From contig JAIEOW010000054.1 of the NCBI GenBank assembly GCA_019750095.1, forward strand, positions 1 to 56,123: a stretch of 56,123 nt of DNA, read 5' to 3'. The position numbers were made by a program, and so were the translations under genes. This DNA comes from Phycisphaerales bacterium. Its GTDB lineage: Bacteria; Planctomycetota; Phycisphaerae; Phycisphaerales; UBA1924. Every line of letters begins with the position of its first letter. The first letter of the stretch is position 1. Positions 1 through 8,101 of the stretch are shown here, one piece after another. The notes below the pieces were generated by a model. It was not told the origin of the DNA, did not search any database, and worked only from the letters and a program-made list of their open reading frames with translations.

Positions 1-191
1 TAGTTCACACTCCCCCGCCCCACGGCCCGGTCTCCCGGCGTGGGCGGAGTTGTGCCGGGCCAGGGCGCGTTGCCGAGTGCGGTGATGCGGACGAAGTCGA
101 TGCCGGATGCCGGATCGATATCCGCGCGAGCGATGTTCCCAAGAAGGGTCGCCACGCCACCAATGGCGCACAAAGTCATCCGCAAAGCCAT
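1..191 (-). CDS. N-terminus of a secreted SUMF1-like protein (cut by window edge)
   Basis: Reading the minus strand from an ATG at 191 gives 63 residues with no stop before the window edge. They begin with a short hydrophobic signal (MALRMTLCAIGGVATLLGN) followed by IDPASGIDFVRIT, GNAPWPGT and GRGSVNY. In planctomycetes the pattern 'FVxIxxxGNA...GxGxVxY' opens secreted formylglycine-generating-enzyme (SUMF1) domain proteins, normally continuing with EYRIGxYEVT, which would lie outside the window. An AGGGG ribosome site lies about 9 nt upstream. The family call is inference from a short stretch; the existence of a secreted protein start is better supported. Confidence 0.55.
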   Translation of the reverse strand, partial: MALRMTLCAIGGVATLLGNIARADIDPASGIDFVRITALGNAPWPGTTPPTPGDRAVGRGSVN

Positions 192-252
192 GAACAAGAA
201 CCCCTATAAAGACCGAAGCCAGCCGAGGCCCAACGGTCTCTCCCCAGTACGC

Positions 253-280
253 AAGATACCCCGCGGCTGTGACGCCGCAA
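253..280 (-). promoter_or_regulatory. Possible sigma-70-type promoter for the SUMF1-like gene
   Basis: On the minus strand TTGCGG (280-275) is followed 16 nt later by TATCTT (258-253), about 60 nt before the ATG at 191. The spacing is acceptable but the match is modest, and planctomycete promoters are poorly defined. The rest of 192-414 shows no gene. Confidence 0.25.
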
Positions 281-414
281 GGGGAAAAAGACGACATTTA
301 CAAGAAATCAATCTTGGGGGCGTAAGGAGACATTCACGCCCGATAGCTCTTGATTCAGGACCGCCTGCGGGAGCAAACCAGAGCTCAGAACGGTCAGCAC
401 CCGCTCAAGTCATC

Positions 415-1593
415 TCAATCCGGCTTGATCGTCGTCACATACTTCGGCGTCGGCGGGTCGCCCGCCATTTCCACCACCACCGCGCTCTTCACCGCGTCGC
501 GTTGCGCGTTGATGGTGATGTCGCCGGTCACTCCTGGAAAGTCCTTGGTCGCCGCGATCGCCGCTCGCAGGGCCTTGCCCTCGGTGGTGCCGGCGCGCTT
601 CATTGCGTCAAACAGCAGCCGTGCGGCGTCGTAACCAAGGGCCGCGAGGCCGTCGGGGGTTGCGCCGCCGAAGTCGCTCTTGTACGCCTTGATGAACTCC
701 TGCACGCGGGCGTCGGGTTGATCGGGGGCGTAGTGATTCGTGTAGTAGCATCCTTCGATCGCGTCCTTGGCGATCTTGGAGAGTTCCGCGCTGTCCCAGC
801 CGTCGCCGCCCAGCAGCGGCTGCGTGATGCCGAGCTTGCGGGCCTGCAGGGCGATGTTGCCCACGTCGGTGTAGTAGCCGGGGATATAGATCACATCGAC
901 CTTCGCCGAGCGGATGCTGGTGAGCTGCGCGGTAAAGTCTGATGCGCCGCCGGTGTAGGTCTGACGCGTCGCGATGCGACCGCCGAGCTTGGTGAAGTTC
1001 TTTTCAAACTCCTCGGCAAGCCCCACGGCATAGGCCTGGGCCTGATCAACGAGCAACGCGGCGTTCTTGGCCTTCAGATTCTCGCGGGCAAACTTTGCCC
1101 CGGCCAGGCCCTGGAACGGATCGATGAAGCAGACGCGGAAGACATAGTCCCCCACTTCCGTCACGCGCGGATTCGTCGAGCTCGGCGTAATCATCGGCAC
1201 GCCCGCCTGCTGGCAGACCGGCGCACCGGCGAGCGACAGCTTGCTCGCCACCTCGCCCAGCACCGCGACCACATTGTCGCTCTTCACGAGCCGCTCGACC
1301 GCGAGCTTGGCCTCGCCGGCGTCGCCGCGGGTGTCGTATTCCTTCAGTTCAATCTTCTGGCCCTTGAGCCCGCCGGAAGCGTTGAACTCTTTGATGGCGA
1401 GCTTGATGCCGTTGGACGTGCTCTTGCCGAAGGTGGCTTCAGATCCGGTGAGCGAGCCGAAGTGTCCGATGAGGACGGACTTCTTCGCATCGCCCGCCCC
1501 CCCCGCCCCTTCCGTCGGCTGCTGCGCGAGCGCGACCGACGCCACACCCACGACCGCCGCGACCACGAACAACGATTTGACCCAGCTCATCAT
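415..1593 (-). CDS. ABC transporter substrate-binding protein, branched-chain amino acid (LivK) type
   Basis: About 392 residues. An N-terminal signal peptide (MMSWVKSLFVVAAVVGVASVALAQ) is followed by the type I periplasmic-binding (Peripla_BP_6) fold: IGHFGSLTGSEATFGKSTSNG near the start, 'VVAVLGEVAS...GVPMITPSSTNP' in the first lobe, and 'DVIYIPGYYTDVGNI...LLGGDGWDS' in the second. This family captures branched-chain amino acids, amides or urea for an ABC importer. No permease or ATPase genes are adjacent, so the ligand cannot be assigned. The start at 1593 has a GGAG site 10 nt upstream (GGAGAAACATCATC); a longer in-frame opening from 1653 lacks that support and would bury the signal peptide. 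Confidence 0.9.
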   Translation of the reverse strand: MMSWVKSLFVVAAVVGVASVALAQQPTEGAGGAGDAKKSVLIGHFGSLTGSEATFGKSTSNGIKLAIKEFNASGGLKGQKIELKEYDTRGDAGEAKLAVERLVKSDNVVAVLGEVASKLSLAGAPVCQQAGVPMITPSSTNPRVTEVGDYVFRVCFIDPFQGLAGAKFARENLKAKNAALLVDQAQAYAVGLAEEFEKNFTKLGGRIATRQTYTGGASDFTAQLTSIRSAKVDVIYIPGYYTDVGNIALQARKLGITQPLLGGDGWDSAELSKIAKDAIEGCYYTNHYAPDQPDARVQEFIKAYKSDFGGATPDGLAALGYDAARLLFDAMKRAGTTEGKALRAAIAATKDFPGVTGDITINAQRDAVKSAVVVEMAGDPPTPKYVTTIKPD

Positions 1594-1671
1594 GATGATG
1601 TTTCTCCGTTGGATAACTACAGCATAGCGAAACGCGGGCGCGGCTACGCCCATTGGTCAACTGCCTTGAAA

Positions 1672-2244
1672 CTACGCGACGCCCCCACCAGACCCCGCAT
1701 CACCGGCCTTGTCCGCCCTTGCCCCCACCACCGCCCGGATCCGCTCGATAATCGCCAGGGCCTCGATCTGAGCGCTCGCCTTGGACCGCGCGATTGCCGT
1801 GAGGAGCGCGAGGGGCACAAACGGAGCCGTCAGCGGCAGGTACCACATCCACGTGCGGAAGTCATACCCCGAGAAATAGGTCCTGAGCATCGAGTCCGTC
1901 AGCCACACGCCCGGCCAGACCGTCGCGACCAGCACGATGCCGAACACCCAGATCAGTTTGGTCTGCATCCGCAGCGAGAACGACAGCTCTGTGCCCCCAC
2001 GACCGCCAGACGAGGCCGCGGCGGTGGTTTCGAGGACGGATTCGAACGGTGTTCCGAAGTCACTGATCGTGCAAATGACCCCCTGAACGGGTGTGGTTCC
2101 GGGGATGCGTTGAAATCCCGCCATCTTGCCACGACGAGCCGCGGCTTCAAGGGCGGCGACGATCTCGATCGCACTCAGGGGGCTTTGCACCCTGATCTGG
2201 GTGGGGTCTTGCAATGGGGTTGTCGGTTTCGAGTTCTCGGGCAT
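1672..2244 (-). CDS. Hypothetical protein with two membrane segments
   Basis: 190 residues, no family recognised. The first about 90 residues are soluble (QSPLSAIEIVAALEAAARRG, then a Gly/Ser-rich stretch). Two hydrophobic segments follow around residues 97-115 (LIWVFGIVLVATVWPGVWL) and 132-152 (MWYLPLTAPFVPLALLTAI), with a short charged tail SKASAQIEALAIIERI. It lies 78 bp upstream of, and reads the same way as, the binding-protein gene, so cotranscription is possible but no functional link is visible. Codon use and GC match the neighbours, supporting a real gene. Confidence 0.6.
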   Translation of the reverse strand: MPENSKPTTPLQDPTQIRVQSPLSAIEIVAALEAAARRGKMAGFQRIPGTTPVQGVICTISDFGTPFESVLETTAAASSGGRGGTELSFSLRMQTKLIWVFGIVLVATVWPGVWLTDSMLRTYFSGYDFRTWMWYLPLTAPFVPLALLTAIARSKASAQIEALAIIERIRAVVGARADKAGDAGSGGGVA

Positions 2245-2400
2245 CGGCGATCCAAGTGAAACCCAAATCGTAGGAAATTTGGGGGTATGCGCGGCACAGT
2301 TTTCCCAGATTCATCTGAATCATCTGGGGAAGATCGATCGGCTCATGGGCATCGGTCCACTTGCCATACATCATGCATCTTTGCCCGCCGCAGTTTGCGC

Positions 2401-2898
2401 ATGAGAATCTCTGGACCCAATACCGGCCCGACGACCACGCCCACGCTGCGGCTGGTTTCCGACCGCGCCGCGAGTGCGAGTCGGCCAGCCGCGACGCGCG
2501 GAGTTGAGGCCGAGAATCGGCGTTCGGTCACACTCTCGGCTCTTGATCCGCGTTGGGTGCTGGCGGTGCAGGTCAAACGGGCCATCGAAGGCGGGCGGGC
2601 GGCGGTGCTGCCGCCGGAGGCGCGGGAGCGGCTCATCGCGCTTGGCGGACGGCTTGGACTCAGGCCCTTTGATACGAGCCTGGTCATCGCGGTAGTCCAG
2701 GACGGAGCTCGCGAGAGCGACGATGCGCTGGCACCTGATGTGATCGCACGACTGGAACTCGTTGGCGGCGGGCGAAACATGCCCGACGTGCTGACGCGCC
2801 AGCGTCGAAGGGCCCCGATGTGGGTCTTCATGGTCTGTGCGGCGATCGCCGGTTCGGTGCTCACGCTCCTGCTGCTGCGCATGTTCGGTCGGCTGTGA
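2401..2898 (+). CDS. Hypothetical tail-anchored protein
   Basis: 165 residues from the ATG at 2401. A variable N-terminus is followed by a soluble core (DPRWVLAVQVKRAIEGGRAA, LPPEARERLIALGGRLGLRP, FDTSLVIAVVQDGARE) and one C-terminal hydrophobic segment (MWVFMVCAAIAGSVLTLLLL) ending in MFGRL, so the protein is probably tail-anchored with its bulk in the cytoplasm. No family recognised. The start is uncertain: no clear ribosome site precedes 2401, and an in-frame ATG at 2287 adds 38 low-complexity residues that look non-coding. Confidence 0.55.
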   Translation: MRISGPNTGPTTTPTLRLVSDRAASASRPAATRGVEAENRRSVTLSALDPRWVLAVQVKRAIEGGRAAVLPPEARERLIALGGRLGLRPFDTSLVIAVVQDGARESDDALAPDVIARLELVGGGRNMPDVLTRQRRRAPMWVFMVCAAIAGSVLTLLLLRMFGRL

Positions 2899-2995
2899 AG
2901 AAACCCGAAGAAACAGGGAGACTTCCTGAATCGCCGCAATTCCGGCCTTCGAAGGATGCGGTGCTCATAGAATGAAATACGAGAGGAGGCCCAAC

Positions 2996-3640
2996 GTGGC
3001 TCTCATCAACATCGGAAAACCCGTCCCGTCGTTCGCGCTTTCTGACCAGCGAGGCGCGCAGCATGCGCTCAGCGACTATGCGGGTCGGATCGTGGTGCTG
3101 TACTTTTATCCCAAGGATGACACCAGCGATTGCACGGCACAGGCGTGCCAGTTTCGCGACGCCGAGCCGGATTTTGGCAAGGTGCGTGCGACGGTGCTGG
3201 GCATCAGCCCGGATGATGCCAAGTCGCACGCGAAGTTCTCCGCCGCCCATGGGCTGGCGTTTCCGTTGCTCGTGGACGAGCGCGATGCCAAGGGCACGCC
3301 CAAGACCTGCAAGGCCTTTGGCGTGTGGCAGGAGAAGTCCATGTACGGGAAGAAGTACATGGGCGTGGTCCGCACGACCTATCTGATCGGCCCCGACGGG
3401 CGCGTGGCGCAGCGATGGGACAAGGTCAAGGTGAACGGGCACGTGCCCGAGGTGCTGGCGGCGGTGAAGGCGCTGCACTCGGGGGCGGTCATCGAACCCA
3501 AACCCACCAAGCGTGTGCCGGCCAAGAAGTCGGCCAAAGCTAAAGTTGGCACGACCAGGCGCACACGCTCGCATGACTCGGACCCACCTTTTTCGCCGGT
3601 GCGGGCTCGAAGTGCTCCGGCTCGTGGCGTGAAGAAGTGA
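2996..3640 (+). CDS. bcp: Bcp/PrxQ-type thiol peroxidase (peroxiredoxin) with basic C-terminal tail
   Basis: 214 residues. Reduces hydrogen peroxide and organic hydroperoxides using a peroxidatic cysteine recycled by thioredoxin. The motif YFYPKDDTSDCTAQACQF holds the peroxidatic Cys in the Bcp position and a second Cys five residues later, the atypical 2-Cys arrangement of PrxQ. The rest (GISPDDAKSHAKF, FPLLVDE, VVRTTYLIGPDGRVAQRW) follows the family. GTG at 2996 is taken as start because GAGGAGG lies just upstream; an ATG at 2972 would overlap that site. The last about 50 residues are an added tail rich in Lys/Arg (PAKKSAKAKV, TTRRTRS) that Bcp proteins do not normally have. Confidence 0.92.
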   Translation: MALINIGKPVPSFALSDQRGAQHALSDYAGRIVVLYFYPKDDTSDCTAQACQFRDAEPDFGKVRATVLGISPDDAKSHAKFSAAHGLAFPLLVDERDAKGTPKTCKAFGVWQEKSMYGKKYMGVVRTTYLIGPDGRVAQRWDKVKVNGHVPEVLAAVKALHSGAVIEPKPTKRVPAKKSAKAKVGTTRRTRSHDSDPPFSPVRARSAPARGVKK

Positions 3641-3669
3641 GGCACACAGGCGGGACGCCTGTGCCACCA
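3641..3669. repeat. Dispersed 'GTPVP' palindrome, copy 1
   Basis: GGCACACAGGCG-GGA-CGCCTGTGCC folds into a hairpin directly after the bcp stop codon. Related copies lie at 4649-4675, 26574-26599 and 45430-45455 (inverted). All are between genes. Confidence 0.7.
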
Positions 3670-3720
3670 GATCCGAAGCGGGAACGGGAGTCAGGGGTTT
3701 CCAAGCCCTATGATTCGGGC

Positions 3721-4578
3721 ATGTCTCTTTCGCCATCATCTAAAGAATCCAACGGGCTAGGCCCGCGAGCAGCAGCGAGCCGCGTCACGCTGCAGACGCT
3801 GACGCAGATGTCGCGTAAAGGCGAGCCATTTGCGTGTCTGACGGCGTATGACGCCACGACGGCGCGGTGGCTGGCTCGCGGCGGAGTGCACGTGCTGCTG
3901 GTGGGCGATACGGCGGCGGAGGTCGTTCTGGGGTTACCCAGGACCATCGACATGCCGCTGGACGTGCTGCTTGCGCTCACGGCTGGCGTCAAGCGCGGTG
4001 CGCCACACTGCATGGTGATGGGCGACATGCCGTTCATGTCGTATCAGGTTGATGACGCGTCGGCGATCCGAAATGCGGGGCGATTTCTGACCGAAGGGCT
4101 GGCGGACATCGTGAAGATGGAGGCCGATCGACATCTTGCGCCGCGGATTGAGAAGATCGTGCGGGCTGGGGTGCCGGTGTGCGGGCATGTGGGGTCGCGG
4201 CCACAGTTTGTGGCGCTGACCGGCGGATACACCGCGGCCGGTCGAACGCCGGAGGCGGCGGCCGAGGTCGTCGCCGACGCCGTTGCACTTGAGAAGGCGG
4301 GATGCCAGATGCTGCTGGTCGAAGCCGTCCCGCCGGAAGTGACGAGCCAGATCATGCGCGAGACGACGGTGCCCTTGATCGGGATCGGGGCGGGGACGGC
4401 GTGCCATGGCCAGGTGCTGGTGCTGCAAGACCTGGTGGGTATGAGCGAGCGGCCACCCCGATTTGCTGAACCCGTGGCCGATTTGGGTGCGAAGTACCAG
4501 CAGGCCGCGACGGAATGGGTCCGCCGGGTTGCGGGGCGGGAAATCGGCGGACAGGTGTACACGATGAAAACGACCTGA
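3721..4578 (+). CDS. panB: 3-methyl-2-oxobutanoate hydroxymethyltransferase
   Basis: 285 residues. Transfers a hydroxymethyl group from methylene-tetrahydrofolate to 2-oxoisovalerate to give ketopantoate, the first committed step to pantothenate and CoA. Family landmarks: FACLTAYDATTARW, the metal-binding region VGDTAAEVVLGL, VMGDMPFMSYQV, DIVKMEADRH, VCGHVGSRPQ and LIGIGAGTACHGQVLVLQDL. Length is slightly above the usual about 265 because of an N-terminal extension. No panC or panD is adjacent. The start at 3721 is the first plausible ATG after the upstream palindrome; no strong ribosome site is visible. Confidence 0.95.
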   Translation: MSLSPSSKESNGLGPRAAASRVTLQTLTQMSRKGEPFACLTAYDATTARWLARGGVHVLLVGDTAAEVVLGLPRTIDMPLDVLLALTAGVKRGAPHCMVMGDMPFMSYQVDDASAIRNAGRFLTEGLADIVKMEADRHLAPRIEKIVRAGVPVCGHVGSRPQFVALTGGYTAAGRTPEAAAEVVADAVALEKAGCQMLLVEAVPPEVTSQIMRETTVPLIGIGAGTACHGQVLVLQDLVGMSERPPRFAEPVADLGAKYQQAATEWVRRVAGREIGGQVYTMKTT

Positions 4579-4648
4579 ACATTTGCCCGGCTCGGGTGTA
4601 TACCTCTTGGGTGGCAGACGCCAATGGTGTGTGACGAGAGCATGAAAT

Positions 4649-4675
4649 GCACACGGGCGGGATGCCTGTGCCACC
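4649..4675. repeat. Dispersed 'GTPVP' palindrome, copy 2
   Basis: GCACACGGGCGGGATGCCTGTGCCACC closely matches the copy at 3641-3669. It sits between panB and the HtrA-type protease gene. Confidence 0.7.
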
Positions 4676-4717
4676 GAATGCAACAGGATGGGTACTCGAA
4701 CTTTGGAGACGATCGGC

Positions 4718-6127
4718 ATGCGGAAGTTCATTGCGTATGGGCCGGCTCTTGTGGTTCTGGTGACGGCGCTGGTGACTCTGGTCGCTGCACCTGCGGCGGT
4801 GCGGATGATCGGCTATGCCGGGACCGAGACGACCATCCTGGCGGCGCAGCAAGCGCAGGATCAGGACACGATCCTGAAGCAGATCGACAAAGCCGTGCGG
4901 AACATCGCCGATGCGGTGGAGCCGTCGGTGGTGCACATCGGCGTGCTCGAGCGGCAAGGCAACTTCATGGAGCGTGCGGGGCAGGGCTCTGGGTGGGTCT
5001 TTGATGATCAAGGGCACATCGTGACCAACTCGCACGTGGTGCGTGGGTCGGATCAGATCGTGGTGCAGTTCTTTGACGGACGAGCCGTCGAGGCGACTGT
5101 GGTCGGTCAGGATCGCAGCACGGACATCGCGGTGCTGAAGGTGAAGTCCACTGAGGGGCTCTTTCCGGCCCGTCGGGCGTCAGGGCTTGAACTGCATCAG
5201 GGTGATCGCGTGTACGCGTTCGGCTCGCCGTTCGGGTTCAAGTTCTCGATGTCGGAGGGAATTGTCTCCGGACTTGGACGCGATCCGAATCGGATCATTG
5301 GGCAGGGCGGGTTCACGAACTTCATCCAGACCGACGCGGCGGTGAATCCCGGCAACTCGGGTGGGCCGCTGGTCAATGTCGAGGGCAAGGTCGTCGGCAT
5401 GAACGTGGCCATCGCGACGGCGCCCCAGACCAACGCACGCGAAGGGCAGAACTCGGGCATCAGCTTCGCGATTCCGCTGTCGACCATCGAGCGTGTCGCG
5501 GACCAGCTCATCAATCAGGGCGTGGTCGCTCGCGGATTCCTCGGGATCAACTATCCGGGCACGGATGATCAGAACTTTGCGATTCTCAACCAGCGCGGCT
5601 ATCGCGGGCGCGGCGTGTTCGTCAGCGCGACCCAACAAGGCGGCCCGGCGCAGAAGGCGGGGCTGAAACTCGGCGACATCATCACCCGCCTCAATGGCCA
5701 GACGATCACCGGCGTGACGGTGTTGCGATCAGCCATCACCAACAACGGACCCGGCGACAAGATGAAGGTCGAAGTCGTCCGCGACGGCGCGACACAGGAG
5801 ATCGAGGTCACCCTTGGCCGCTTGATTACCGATGAGGAACGCAAGGAGACCATGCAGATCGTCGGCAACTTCGGCGTGGCGGATATCGCCGAGACTGCGG
5901 GCGAAGAGTTGTTCATCACCGAAGTGCGTGTTCCCTCGGCGGCGTTCCGCGCAGGCGTGCGCCCGAATCAGCGCGTGGTCGCGGTGGGCGAGACGCAGGT
6001 GGGTTCGACCGAGCAGTTCTTTGTCGCGTTGGCCGAGCAGGGCCTGCACCAGGGCCGCGAGGTGAAACTGACGCTCGAGCAGCCGCAGGGCGGCGGGCGG
6101 GTTGAGGTGAAGCTCGGGGCGCGATAG
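4718..6127 (+). CDS. HtrA/Deg-family periplasmic serine protease with two PDZ domains
   Basis: 469 residues. Envelope quality-control protease. The N-terminal hydrophobic segment (YGPALVVLVTALVTLVAAPA) is a signal or anchor. The trypsin-like domain has the full triad: His106 in VTNSHVV, Asp136 in STDIAVLKV and Ser214 in NPGNSGGPLVN. PDZ1 starts near RGFLGINYPG and contains 'GGPAQKAGLKLGDIITRLNG'; PDZ2 contains 'SAAFRAGVRPNQRVVAVG'. ATG at 4718 is chosen over 4688 because GGAGA lies 9 nt before it. Which member (DegP, DegQ or DegS) cannot be told. Two PDZ domains argue against DegS. Confidence 0.93.
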   Translation: MRKFIAYGPALVVLVTALVTLVAAPAAVRMIGYAGTETTILAAQQAQDQDTILKQIDKAVRNIADAVEPSVVHIGVLERQGNFMERAGQGSGWVFDDQGHIVTNSHVVRGSDQIVVQFFDGRAVEATVVGQDRSTDIAVLKVKSTEGLFPARRASGLELHQGDRVYAFGSPFGFKFSMSEGIVSGLGRDPNRIIGQGGFTNFIQTDAAVNPGNSGGPLVNVEGKVVGMNVAIATAPQTNAREGQNSGISFAIPLSTIERVADQLINQGVVARGFLGINYPGTDDQNFAILNQRGYRGRGVFVSATQQGGPAQKAGLKLGDIITRLNGQTITGVTVLRSAITNNGPGDKMKVEVVRDGATQEIEVTLGRLITDEERKETMQIVGNFGVADIAETAGEELFITEVRVPSAAFRAGVRPNQRVVAVGETQVGSTEQFFVALAEQGLHQGREVKLTLEQPQGGGRVEVKLGAR

Positions 6128-6130
6128 GCC

Positions 6131-6219
6131 ATCATCAGAGGCCCGGGCGCGAGCCCGGGCACCGTCTGGTACACCGTGCGCATCTGGTGCCCGGGCTTGC
6201 GCCCCGGGCCTCTGATGAT
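6131..6219. repeat. Paired inverted GCCCGGGC palindromes
   Basis: Arms at 6131-6163 and 6187-6219 are near-perfect inverted copies (ATCATCAGAGGCCCGGGC on one side, its complement on the other). Each arm is itself a small palindrome. The element fills the gap between the protease and proS and can form one long stem. Similar pairs are at 22923-23033 and at the edges of 12403-12903. Confidence 0.8.
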
Positions 6220-6248
6220 GCAGCATGGCGGCCATACCATCGGCCCCT

Positions 6249-8081
6249 ATGTCCACGCAGACCGCATCGTCATTGAACCGAGCCCACCGCGGCGTGATCC
6301 AGCGCTGGAGCGCGACGCTGATTCCCACCACGCGCGAGGCACCGACCGACGCCGAGAGCCCCTCGCACATCCTGCTGAGCCGCGCGGGCTACATCCGCAA
6401 GCTTGGCTCGGGAATCTACGACTATCTGCCTTTGGCCTGGCGCACCCTGCAGAAGGTCGGGCGGATCGTGCGCGAAGAGATGGACGCGGCGGGCGGCAGC
6501 GAGCTCTGCCTGCCGGTGCTGCTGCCGATCGAGCTGTACGCCGGGACACGGCGCGACGTGGACTATGGCGATCTGCTGTTCAAGGTGATCGATCGCAAGG
6601 ACGCGACGTGCGCACTTGGGCCGACGCATGAGGAGCCGATCACGGAGCTGGTGAAGGGCTCGGTGACGAGCTACACGCAGCTGCCGTTGAATCTGTATCA
6701 GTTGCAGACGAAGTTCCGCGATGAGGCGCGGCCGCGGTCGGGGCTCTTGCGCTGTCGCGAGTTCATCATGAAGGACGCGTACAGCTTTCACATGAATGTC
6801 GAGGGACCGGGTGGGCTGAACGACACGTACGACGCGATGTATCGCGCGTACACGAACATCTTCACGCGCTGCGGGCTGAACTTCACGGCGGTGGAGGCCG
6901 AGAGCGGCCCGATCGGCGGCTCGGCGAGCCACGAGTTCATGGTCAACGCCGACAGCGGCGAGGACACGATCCTGAAGTGCCCGGTCAGCGGTTACGCGGC
7001 CAATGTCGAGAAGTGCGAGATCGGCAAACGTGGGCATGATCTGAACGCCGCACCGACGGGCGAACTGACCGAGGTCCACACGCCGAATTTGCCGGGGATT
7101 GATGAGGTCGGCAAGTTCATGAAGGTGAAGCCGGACCGGATGCTCAAGAGCATCGTGTTCTCTGTTTCAGGGGGTCGATGGCTGGTTGCCGTCGTCCGCG
7201 GCGATCACGATGTGAACGAGGGCAAGGTGAAGATCGCGGTGCGGGCGATGCTGGGAGATGGCTCGGTGACGGTCGCACTTGCGGACGAGAAAGCCGCTCG
7301 TGAGGCGGGGTTTGCCATCGGCTATGTCTCGCCGCGAACGGTGAACAGTGTGCCGAGCACACTGCTGCTCATCGATCCTGACGCGGCTCAGGGCGGATTC
7401 TGGGCCAGCGGGAGCGACAAGAAGGATCATCACGTCAAGCATTTCAACTGGCGGCGCGACGTGGGCAATGTGCTGGATGATGAGGCGAAGGTGCGCGTCT
7501 GCGACGTGCGCAACGCGCTGGCGGGCGACCCGTCGCCGAGGGCCGAGGGGGCGAAGCTGGAGACCGGTCGCGGGATCGAGGTCGGGCACATCTTCAAGCT
7601 TGGAACGAAGTATTCCGAAGCGATGGGCCTGGCGATTCTGGATAAGGATCAGCAGAAGCGTGCGGTGATCATGGGTTGCTACGGCATCGGCGTCAGCCGA
7701 ACCATGGCCGCGAGCGTCGAGCAGAACCACGACGCCGACGGGATCATCTGGCCCGCGGCGATCGCGCCCTATCACGCGCTGGTGGTGCTGATGAAGCCCG
7801 AGGAAGCCAAGCAGCAGGACGCCGCGAAGCGCGTGGCTGCCGAACTGTCGGAGCTTGGATACGACGTGCTGATCGACGATCGCAGCGAGCGCCCGGGCGT
7901 GAAGTTCAAGGATGCCGACCTGATCGGCCTGCCCCTGCGGATCACCATCGGCGACAAGGCGCTGGAGCAAGGCGGGGTCGAGTTCAAGGTCCGCAGGGAC
8001 GGGGCCGCGAGCAAGGTCGAGGTTGTGGCCTTTGAGGCCCTTGCAACAAAGGCGCAGGGCGTGCTTGGCGCGGCGTGGTGA
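6249..8081 (+). CDS. proS: Prolyl-tRNA synthetase, bacterial type with editing domain
   Basis: 610 residues. Charges tRNA-Pro. Class II motif 1 lies in SHILLSRAGYIRKLGSGIYD, motif 2 in TKFRDEARPRSGLLRCREFI and motif 3 in CYGIGVSRTMAA. An insertion of about 170 residues between motifs 2 and 3 (MLKSIVFSVSGGRWLVAVVR...VSPRTVNSVP) is the YbaK-like INS domain that hydrolyses Ala-tRNA-Pro, as in bacterial-type enzymes. The anticodon-binding domain follows (YHALVVLMKP...DVLIDDRSERPGVKFKDADL). An in-frame ATG at 6225 would add 8 residues; neither start has a clear ribosome site. Confidence 0.95.
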   Translation: MSTQTASSLNRAHRGVIQRWSATLIPTTREAPTDAESPSHILLSRAGYIRKLGSGIYDYLPLAWRTLQKVGRIVREEMDAAGGSELCLPVLLPIELYAGTRRDVDYGDLLFKVIDRKDATCALGPTHEEPITELVKGSVTSYTQLPLNLYQLQTKFRDEARPRSGLLRCREFIMKDAYSFHMNVEGPGGLNDTYDAMYRAYTNIFTRCGLNFTAVEAESGPIGGSASHEFMVNADSGEDTILKCPVSGYAANVEKCEIGKRGHDLNAAPTGELTEVHTPNLPGIDEVGKFMKVKPDRMLKSIVFSVSGGRWLVAVVRGDHDVNEGKVKIAVRAMLGDGSVTVALADEKAAREAGFAIGYVSPRTVNSVPSTLLLIDPDAAQGGFWASGSDKKDHHVKHFNWRRDVGNVLDDEAKVRVCDVRNALAGDPSPRAEGAKLETGRGIEVGHIFKLGTKYSEAMGLAILDKDQQKRAVIMGCYGIGVSRTMAASVEQNHDADGIIWPAAIAPYHALVVLMKPEEAKQQDAAKRVAAELSELGYDVLIDDRSERPGVKFKDADLIGLPLRITIGDKALEQGGVEFKVRRDGAASKVEVVAFEALATKAQGVLGAAW

Positions 8082-8101
8082 ATCGCTACGCTTGACGACT
8101 C

